In this document: positions 58,129-64,000 of the stretch, one piece after another
Layout: every line of letters starts with the position of its first letter
Position numbering within the stretch: the stretch's first letter is position 1
Source of the DNA: SYOC01 sp964441775
GTDB taxonomy: Bacteria > Desulfobacterota > Binatia > Bin18
Direction: 5' to 3'
Length of the DNA stretch: 64,000 bases
NCBI GenBank assembly: GCA_964441775.1
Contig: CAYTVL010000002.1
Coordinates: forward strand, 62,001-126,000
Program-made: the position numbers and the translations under genes
The notes under the pieces: model-generated
Told to the model about the DNA's origin: nothing
The model's database searches: none
Seen by the model: the letters and a program-made list of their open reading frames with translations, nothing else

Positions 58129-59361
58129 ATGCCGCAGTTTCATTATCAGGCAACAACTCCACAGGGGAAAATGATTGAAGGCGTCATGGAGGCTGGCGAA
58201 GAACGCACTGTCGTCGCTCGTCTGCATGAACAAGGGTATCTCCCGCTTCGGATTGGGCTGCCTGGCCAGCCACAGGCGAAAGCATCCCTGACGCGCTTGT
58301 CTTTGCCGGAAATCTCATTTGGAGGGAAAGTCCGGCAGCGCGACTTACTGGTGCTCACTCAAGAATTGGCGACCTTGATTACTTCCGGCTTGCCGCTGGA
58401 CCGCGCCTTATCCGTACTTCACGGCCTGACGGTGAAGGAAGAATTAAAAAAAGCGGTGAGTCAAATTTTACGCGCCGTCCAGCAGGGGAAATCGCTCGCC
58501 GAAGCGCTAGGTGAGTTTCCGAAGATTTTCCCGCCTCTGTTCGTCAATATGGTCAAAGCCGGCGAGGTCGGTGGGTTTTTGGACAGTGCGCTCCAACGGC
58601 TCGCCGAATACCTGGACCGGGCGCAACAAGTGCAAGATGAGGTGAAGTCGGCCTTGGCCTATCCCATTTTGCTGACCGTGAGCGGCGGCGTATCGATTAT
58701 CGTGCTGCTCACTTACGTGTTGCCAAAGTTTACCGCTATTTTTGGCGACTTAGGGAAGGCGCTCCCGACTTCGACGCGGGTGCTGTTGGGCATGAGCGAC
58801 GGGCTACGCTCTTACTGGTGGGTATTGTTGCTGATCGGGATCGGGGTCTGGCTCGCGTGGCGACAGTATCTGACGACGCCGCAAGGACGCTTGTGGTGGG
58901 ATCGCTTGCGTTTGCGGATTTGGGTGTTTGGGCAATTGTTGACCAAGAGAGAAGTGGGGAGATTTGCGCGCACCTTGGGCACCTTGCTCAAGAGTGGCGT
59001 GCCCCTGCTCCAAGGGTTGGAGATTGTGCAGGATGTCGCCGGGAATGAAATGGTGAGTCGGGCGTTGAGAGAGGTGCGGGTGGGGGTCCGTGAAGGGCAG
59101 GGAATCTCCGGACCTTTGGGACGGAGCGGCGTCTTTCCCACCTTGGCTTTGCAAATGGTCAGCGTCGGTGAAGAGACCGGGCGCTTGGATGAAATGTTGA
59201 TGCGCGTCGCTGAATACTATGAGCGAGATACCTTTAATCAACTGAAACGGTTGACTTCACTGCTCGAACCGGTATTGATTCTCACGATGGGGCTGGCGGT
59301 TGGGTTCGTCGTCATCTCTATGCTTTCAGCCGTATTCAGCATCAATGACATTTCTTTCTGA
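58129..59361 (+). CDS. gspF: Type II secretion inner-membrane protein GspF
   Basis: A 410-residue polytopic protein of the GspF/PilC family. MPQFHYQATTPQGKMIEG opens the protein; two GspF domains follow (about 65-190 and 265-390) with membrane segments near 165-190, 220-245 and 380-400. It is the platform protein for pseudopilus assembly. First visible gene of the gsp operon; the usual upstream gspE ATPase is absent, so it may be encoded elsewhere or beyond the window. Confidence 0.92.
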   Translation: MPQFHYQATTPQGKMIEGVMEAGEERTVVARLHEQGYLPLRIGLPGQPQAKASLTRLSLPEISFGGKVRQRDLLVLTQELATLITSGLPLDRALSVLHGLTVKEELKKAVSQILRAVQQGKSLAEALGEFPKIFPPLFVNMVKAGEVGGFLDSALQRLAEYLDRAQQVQDEVKSALAYPILLTVSGGVSIIVLLTYVLPKFTAIFGDLGKALPTSTRVLLGMSDGLRSYWWVLLLIGIGVWLAWRQYLTTPQGRLWWDRLRLRIWVFGQLLTKREVGRFARTLGTLLKSGVPLLQGLEIVQDVAGNEMVSRALREVRVGVREGQGISGPLGRSGVFPTLALQMVSVGEETGRLDEMLMRVAEYYERDTFNQLKRLTSLLEPVLILTMGLAVGFVVISMLSAVFSINDISF

Positions 59362-59420
59362 TTGAACGAGAAGGCAGAGCCCGAGACAGTGTGTGTATTG
59401 AAAAAGTAGCGAGGTAAAAG

Positions 59421-59852
59421 ATGCGGGTACTGATGAAAGAAAGCGGGCAAGCCGGCTTCACGTTAATTGAGCTGCTGGTGGTGATGGTCATTCTTGGACT
59501 CTTGGCTGCATTGGTGGTGCCGAATTATGTGCGGCAAGGAGAAAAAGCGAGAATGAAGACCGCGCGCACCCAGATCGAAATGCTGGGCGCGGCCCTGGAC
59601 ACGTTCCGTCTCGACATGGGGCGCTATCCGACCTCTCAAGAAGGACTCGAGGCGCTCCGCGAGCGCACCGCCAGTGGAGACCGTTGGGACGGCCCGTATT
59701 TGAAAAAGGAAGTACCTAGAGATCCGTGGGGGAATCCGTATGTGTACCGGAGCCCCGGAGATCGAGAGCCCTATGAACTGATGTCGTACGGTGCGGACGG
59801 CGTGCCCGGTGGCACGGGCGATAACGCCGACATTAAGAGTTGGGAAGGATAG
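59421..59852 (+). CDS. gspG: Major pseudopilin GspG
   Basis: A 143-residue class III prepilin. The N terminus has the prepilin-peptidase site G12|FTLIELLVVMVILGLLAALV with Glu at mature position 5, and the C-terminal half shows the GspG pattern (RYPTSQEGLEALRERTAS; YELMSYGADGVPGGTGDNAD with Ca-binding Asp residues). It polymerises into the periplasmic pseudopilus. It is 59 bp after gspF. Confidence 0.95.
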   Translation: MRVLMKESGQAGFTLIELLVVMVILGLLAALVVPNYVRQGEKARMKTARTQIEMLGAALDTFRLDMGRYPTSQEGLEALRERTASGDRWDGPYLKKEVPRDPWGNPYVYRSPGDREPYELMSYGADGVPGGTGDNADIKSWEG

Positions 59853-59866
59853 GGAGGACGTGGCGA

Positions 59867-61294
59867 GTGGATGTTATTGCCGCAGTACAGGGTCTGACCA
59901 AGATTGATTACGTCGACGGGCTAGGACTGGTGGTGAGCGCACGAGAAGTGAGCCTGGTGCATATGACCAAGCGCTTCCTGCGTGTGTCGGTCCTCCAGAC
60001 GTATTCCGCGCCTTTGCCCACTAATGGAGACGAACGGACCATCGCCCTGGAACAGGCGTTGCTCCAGTTCTTGCAAGAACTGCAAGTGATGCCGGAGCAA
60101 GTGGTGTTATGTCTGCCCCGGCAGCAGGCGTTTGTAAGCCGGCTGGTCATTCCCGAAACGGCGCGGGGCTCGTTGAATCAGGTCATTGAATACGAAATTG
60201 AACGGCTCGTGCCGTTTCCAAAAGAAGAAATTTACTACGCCTATCTGACGCATGAGATCGGAGGCGAGGAACGTCGCCTTGGCGTAGTCATTTGGGCCAT
60301 TCCCCGCCGCATCGTGGACGAATATCTCGCGGTCATGGACAGGGTCCAGTTATGGCCGCAGTCGGTGACCGTCAGCAGCGCGGCGTTGATGAGCGCGGTG
60401 ACGTTCTGTGGTCCGCTGGCCGAGGGGCCGCGAGTGCTCCTGGCGAATGATGACGGTGCGGTAGAGTTAGATTTCGTTGACAAAAAACATCTTGTTGCGA
60501 GTCATGTGTTTTCGCACGCGCAAGCCCCAAACGCCGACGTGCTCACAGACCTACTCTTGCAAGGCGTAGCGCGCAACTTTCCCGGGACGCCTGCGGAAGA
60601 GGCGCCCCTGTTCGTGCTGCCCTCTCACAATGAAAGCGTGCTCCCTGCCGCTGATCCCGCCCATGATCTGCACGCGTTAGTGAGAACGCGTTTTGCCGGA
60701 ACGGTCGTTGACTTTTTGCCGCCTGCCGGGGTGCCCGCTGTCGGCGCGGCGCTGCAAGCCGTGGGAGAAGACGTGGTCGGGATCAATTTTCTCCCTCCAG
60801 AGAAACGCGCCCGCCGGGAGAAGACCTTTTCCCCATTGACGCTGGGCTTGAGCGGGCTCGTGGTCCTTCTCGTCGTGCTCTGGCCCATCAGTGTGATCAT
60901 ACAGCAGCATCGTGTCTTGCATGAAATTGCTCTTCGCAAAGCGGAGCTGGAGCCCAGCGTGCAACAGGTGCGGTTACAAGAAAGCGAGACGAACCGAGTG
61001 CTCGAACGCCTAAAAGTGGTGGACGAGTCCGCACGAAAGCGGGTCGTGCCACTACTAAAAAATTTATCCGAAGAGATTCCTTCCGACGTCTATATGACGA
61101 GCTTTAGCTACCGGGATAGTGGAAACAATATTGACATCAGCGGAGTCGCCGCCGCGACGCGCCCCGCCTCTGAACTCGTCGGCTTGTTGGAAGGTTCACC
61201 TTGTTTACGCAACGTGGCGCCGAAGGCGCCCTTTACCAAAACCGCCCAAGGGGAAACTTTCACGCTTGGGGCGCAGGCCGAACCATGCGCATAA
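59867..61294 (+). CDS. gspL: GspL-like secretion protein (actin-like plus PilN-like)
   Basis: About 475 residues from GTG 59867 (GGGAGG nine bases upstream; a TTG at 59840 would overlap gspG). The N-terminal ~300 residues have the actin-like fold of GspL/PilM; a membrane segment LSGLVVLLVVLWPISVIIQQ near 335-354 is followed by a periplasmic PilN-like domain (ESARKRVVPLLKNLSEEIPS). The inner-membrane assembly platform contains GspL with GspM and GspC. The start overlaps neither neighbour strongly. Confidence 0.82.
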   Translation: MDVIAAVQGLTKIDYVDGLGLVVSAREVSLVHMTKRFLRVSVLQTYSAPLPTNGDERTIALEQALLQFLQELQVMPEQVVLCLPRQQAFVSRLVIPETARGSLNQVIEYEIERLVPFPKEEIYYAYLTHEIGGEERRLGVVIWAIPRRIVDEYLAVMDRVQLWPQSVTVSSAALMSAVTFCGPLAEGPRVLLANDDGAVELDFVDKKHLVASHVFSHAQAPNADVLTDLLLQGVARNFPGTPAEEAPLFVLPSHNESVLPAADPAHDLHALVRTRFAGTVVDFLPPAGVPAVGAALQAVGEDVVGINFLPPEKRARREKTFSPLTLGLSGLVVLLVVLWPISVIIQQHRVLHEIALRKAELEPSVQQVRLQESETNRVLERLKVVDESARKRVVPLLKNLSEEIPSDVYMTSFSYRDSGNNIDISGVAAATRPASELVGLLEGSPCLRNVAPKAPFTKTAQGETFTLGAQAEPCA

Positions 61295-61971
61295 CACAGC
61301 TGTGGCAACGACTGTCGGCGCGGGAGCAATTGTTAGCGGGGCTTGCCGGGATTGCGCTCTTGCTCGTGGTCGTAAGATATGGGGTGATCGGCCCCTATTT
61401 GGAATACACGAGGTCGCTTGAGGAAGAGATCGAACAAGACTGGCAACGTCTCTTCAAAATGGAGCGTCAGAGCGCCCGAGCTGACAAGGTGAAGGAACGG
61501 CTGAGTCTTTTAAGTCAACGGTATCAAGCGATTCAGCAAAAATTAATTCCGGGGGCGACTCCCTCGGTGGCCGCCGCAAATTTACAAGAGCGAGTTCGAA
61601 CTCTTGCCTCGCAGAGCGGGTTAGACCTGGTCACCACCCAAGTCATGCGCGATGAAGCGGTGGGAGAATTTCGCAAGGCCACGGTACAAGTCACGCTGCG
61701 AGGTGAATTGCCCGCTGTCGCTGATTTCCTGGCTGGGATAGAATATGGCGAATGGCGATTGACCGTTTCTTCTCTGGAGGTCCGTAGCACCTATGCGCCT
61801 CGGCTTGCCCAGACGGGCAACCGTGGTCCGCTGACAATCACGCTCGAAGTCAGCGGCGTCATGCAAGGAGCGGAAGTGACTTCTGCGAAGATGAAACAGG
61901 AGCAAGCTGCTCTCACTGAGAGCAAACCTGGAGTGGAAGAAAAGCATGGCGGCGGAAGCCAGGAGGAATAG
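61285..61971 (+). CDS. gspM: GspM-like (PilO-like) secretion protein
   Basis: 228 residues from ATG 61285, overlapping gspL by 10 bp. The order is a short cytoplasmic tail, one membrane helix (LLAGLAGIALLLVVVRYGVI), a coiled coil near 45-75 (EEEIEQDWQRLFKMERQSA), then a ferredoxin-like periplasmic domain ending near 200. The charged C-terminal tail (KHGGGSQEE) is short. The layout is that of GspM/PilO. It pairs with GspL. Confidence 0.8.
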   Translation: MRITQLWQRLSAREQLLAGLAGIALLLVVVRYGVIGPYLEYTRSLEEEIEQDWQRLFKMERQSARADKVKERLSLLSQRYQAIQQKLIPGATPSVAAANLQERVRTLASQSGLDLVTTQVMRDEAVGEFRKATVQVTLRGELPAVADFLAGIEYGEWRLTVSSLEVRSTYAPRLAQTGNRGPLTITLEVSGVMQGAEVTSAKMKQEQAALTESKPGVEEKHGGGSQEE

Positions 61972-62729
61972 TGCGAGTCCGCAGGTTTGTACATATACTG
62001 TTGTTCTTGCTCGTCAGTCTTCTCCTGTGGCAAATCACGGAGACGTGGCGGCGACCCCTTGAAGAACAACAGTCAGCCACTCAGCAGAATCCGTCCGAAG
62101 AGGCTCCTCTCTCTTTGCTCTCTTCTCCCCAAGCGGAAGTAGGCAAACAATATGCGATGACCATTGCTGATAAAGATCTTTTTACGCCGAGTCGAGGGCG
62201 GACTCAGGTCGAGACAAAGCCGGTCGTCTCCGTTCCTCCTCCTTCGCATTTGAAACTGGTGGGCGTTCTCTTAACTGGAGGCAAGGAAGAGGCGCTGTTC
62301 GCGGATGCTTCCCAAGGAGGAAAAGTTGTCCGCGCAAGCAAAGGAGAGGTGCTGGGATCATATAAGTTGGTGGGAATCTTTCCGCTCCAAGCCACGTTGA
62401 CGTTGGGCCAAGAGGGCGAAGAGGTCAACCTGCCCTTATTGGTGATTGACAGTGCGACGGCGGGGCAGGCCCCACATCTGACGCCGCAGTCGGTGAAGGG
62501 CGCTCAAGGCGCGCCCGCGCCAGGTCGCCCTATGCCGCAACCGCCAGTCGGACGGGCGGCTGCGCCCCCTCCCGTGGCGCCGGCGCAACAGGAGACGCAT
62601 GCGATTCGTCAAAATATTCAACAATTGCAACAGCGCCTGCGCCAAATTCGTAAACAAGCGGCTCGCAACGGGAATGCTGCTGAGGAGGGTGAGGAGGGGG
62701 ATGATGAGGAGGATAGTGAGAATGAATAA
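61971..62729 (+). CDS. gspC: GspC-like secretion protein (HR domain, no PDZ)
   Basis: A 252-residue protein starting GTG, overlapping gspM by one base. A signal-anchor helix (FVHILLFLLVSLLLWQ) is followed by the HR domain, LKLVGVLLTGGKEEALFADA near 88-107, which binds the secretin GspD N0 domain. The rest is Pro/Gln-rich, then a coiled-coil-like QQLQQRLRQIRKQAARNG and a strongly acidic end (EEGEEGDDEEDSENE). No PDZ domain is visible. It links the inner platform to the secretin. Confidence 0.78.
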   Translation: MRVRRFVHILLFLLVSLLLWQITETWRRPLEEQQSATQQNPSEEAPLSLLSSPQAEVGKQYAMTIADKDLFTPSRGRTQVETKPVVSVPPPSHLKLVGVLLTGGKEEALFADASQGGKVVRASKGEVLGSYKLVGIFPLQATLTLGQEGEEVNLPLLVIDSATAGQAPHLTPQSVKGAQGAPAPGRPMPQPPVGRAAAPPPVAPAQQETHAIRQNIQQLQQRLRQIRKQAARNGNAAEEGEEGDDEEDSENE

Positions 62730-64000
62730 GCGAATGATGGTGACGAGTATACTGTGTACCTGCATCCTGAGCCTCACGATGGCGCTGCCGGGGAGACTCG
62801 TCACCAGCAGTGTTGCGCAAGAAGCGCCTGACTCACCTCCGGCTCCTCCCGCGCGAGAGGACGCGGACGACGCCATTGTGCTTAATTTTGAAGGGGCGGA
62901 TATCCGCGAGGTCATCAACAGTTTAGCGACGGCGTTGGGCATTAACTACAGCATTGATCCGCGCGTGCAGGGGCAGGTCACGATCCGCACGACGGGGAAG
63001 ATCGCTCGTCGGGATCTCTTTCCCATCTTTCATGAGATTTTGCGGAGCAATGGGATCGCCGCCACCAAAGTGGGGGACCTCTATCAGATCGCACCCGTGG
63101 GAGAAGCCAAAACCCGAGCCCCGCTTTCGGGCACGAGCATTGATCACCGCACGGCCAGAGCGGAAGATCGTTTCGTCGTAGAGCTGGTGAAAGTCGAACA
63201 CGTCTCGGCAGAAGAAATCGCCAAAATCCTGCAACAATTTGTGACACCCGGAGGCGATGTCATCGCTTATCCGCGCGGTAATTTAGTGATTCTGACAGAT
63301 TTAGCCGGAAGCGTGGAGCGATTGAAGGAGCTGGTGAAAGCCTTTGATACGAATACCTTTCACGAGTTGCGCTCCCAGGTCTATCACATCGAAAACGCCA
63401 ACGTGGAAGATTTGGGAGACGAGTTAAAGGGAGTGCTTGAACCCTATGGCATCACGCCCAAAGGCGCGGAAGAACGGGGCGTGTTTATCGTGCCCTTGGC
63501 TCGCCTCAACTCCATCGTGGTGATTGGTTTCAATGATGAAGTGTTTGCGCAAGTTGAGCGCTGGTTACAGATCCTCGACGTGCCGCCGGAAAAGGGCGGG
63601 GGACGCACTGTGCATGTGTACCCGGTGGAGAATGCAAAAGCGGTGGACTTGGCGAGCGTCTTGAACGGGCTCTACGGTGGAGAAGGTGGCGGTGGTGGGG
63701 GCGGTGGACGTGGCCGTACCGCCGGCGGGCGCAGTGGAGGCGGCGCTGGGATTGGTGGAGCTGGCGTTGGCGGCGCAGGAACGGGTGGCATTGGTGGTAT
63801 CGGAGGCCTGGGCGGAACGAGTGGGGGCATGGGTGGCGGGGCTGCGTCGAGCCTCGGAGTAGGCGGGAATGCACAAGGCGGAATTTCTTCGCGAGGGGGT
63901 TCGCGAGGCGGGACCGGAACCAGCGGCGGGATTGGTGGTGGGCGCGGCGGTCGGCGCGGTGGGGCTGGCGGTGGTGGGCAGGGCGGCCTTGGCGGCGAGA
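62722..64000 (+). CDS. gspD: Type II secretin GspD with long glycine-rich insertion (partial)
   Basis: The gene starts ATG 62722, overlapping gspC by 8 bp, and runs off the window with 426 residues visible. A signal peptide (CTCILSLTMALPGRL) is followed by N0 and N1 domains (IVLNFEGADIREVINSLATA; VVELVKVEHVSAEEIAKILQ), then N2 (SQVYHIENANVEDLGDELKG; RGVFIVPLARLNSIVVIGF) and the start of N3 (HVYPVENAKAVDLASVLNGL). At about residue 318 the sequence enters a glycine-rich insertion, at least 108 residues and about 60% Gly, still unfinished at the window end. The secretin-pore domain lies beyond. Confidence 0.9.
   Translation, partial: MNKRMMVTSILCTCILSLTMALPGRLVTSSVAQEAPDSPPAPPAREDADDAIVLNFEGADIREVINSLATALGINYSIDPRVQGQVTIRTTGKIARRDLFPIFHEILRSNGIAATKVGDLYQIAPVGEAKTRAPLSGTSIDHRTARAEDRFVVELVKVEHVSAEEIAKILQQFVTPGGDVIAYPRGNLVILTDLAGSVERLKELVKAFDTNTFHELRSQVYHIENANVEDLGDELKGVLEPYGITPKGAEERGVFIVPLARLNSIVVIGFNDEVFAQVERWLQILDVPPEKGGGRTVHVYPVENAKAVDLASVLNGLYGGEGGGGGGGGRGRTAGGRSGGGAGIGGAGVGGAGTGGIGGIGGLGGTSGGMGGGAASSLGVGGNAQGGISSRGGSRGGTGTSGGIGGGRGGRRGGAGGGGQGGLGGE

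Overview
The window reads as a chromosomal segment of an uncultured, diderm (Gram-negative) bacterium with a deltaproteobacterial-type gene repertoire. The outer-membrane side is shown by lpxA, gmhA, a type II secretion (Gsp) operon, an outer-membrane beta-barrel protein and several lipoproteins. Hopanoid genes (hpnA, hpnB, hpnG), a B12-dependent class II ribonucleotide reductase, a monomeric isocitrate dehydrogenase and many amidohydrolase, CoA-transferase, thiolase, acyl-CoA dehydrogenase and MaoC genes fit lineages such as Binatota/Desulfobacterota or Tectomicrobia. That placement is inference, because the window has no 16S rRNA gene and no ribosomal protein cluster.

Layout. 0-3.4 kb: end of an unknown gene, a 2[4Fe-4S] ferredoxin and hopanoid genes hpnA-hpnB-hpnG. 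3.6-7.7 kb: an outer-membrane DUF5916 protein, a TPR protein and small genes. 7.9-13.2 kb: nrdJ divergent from a DUF721 gene, then VOC, GST-like and DUF3303 genes. 13.2-30.3 kb: an accessory stretch with four toxin-antitoxin-type modules (TumE-like, VapBC, MNT/HEPN, DUF433/DUF5615), two intact class III cyclase/TPR genes in opposite orientation, remains of a third copy beside a resolvase fragment, an orphan DNA methyltransferase and several hydrolases and oxidoreductases. 30.3-43 kb: housekeeping genes (ligA, cold-shock protein, HtrA protease, tsaC, isocitrate dehydrogenase) and a complete arginine-to-putrescine route (speA divergent from aguB-aguA). 43-52 kb: a catabolic cluster on the + strand (SDR, HMG-CoA-synthase-like/DUF35 fusion, SCP-x-type thiolase, acyl-CoA dehydrogenase, two hot-dog dehydratases, Baeyer-Villiger-type monooxygenase). 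52-58 kb: a lipoprotein hydrolase, lpxA, yacG, tRNA-Gly(CCC) and a lone 5S rRNA gene with its own promoter, then gmhA, a deoxyhypusine-synthase-like gene and a luciferase-type oxidoreductase. 58-64 kb: gspF-gspG-gspL-gspM-gspC-gspD, cut by the window end.

The most unusual signals are not classical genes. (1) At least six intergenic spacers hold hairpins built from short reiterated words, a different word at each site, and similar word runs lie in frame in the linker of both cyclases. (2) speA has a strong promoter, a long leader, and a 21-codon upstream ORF whose ribosome-binding site and start codon sit in a hairpin and whose stop overlaps the speA start. (3) The 5S rRNA gene stands alone. 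(4) The secretin GspD carries a glycine-rich insertion of more than 100 residues. (5) The HMG-CoA-synthase-like protein appears to lack its catalytic cysteine.
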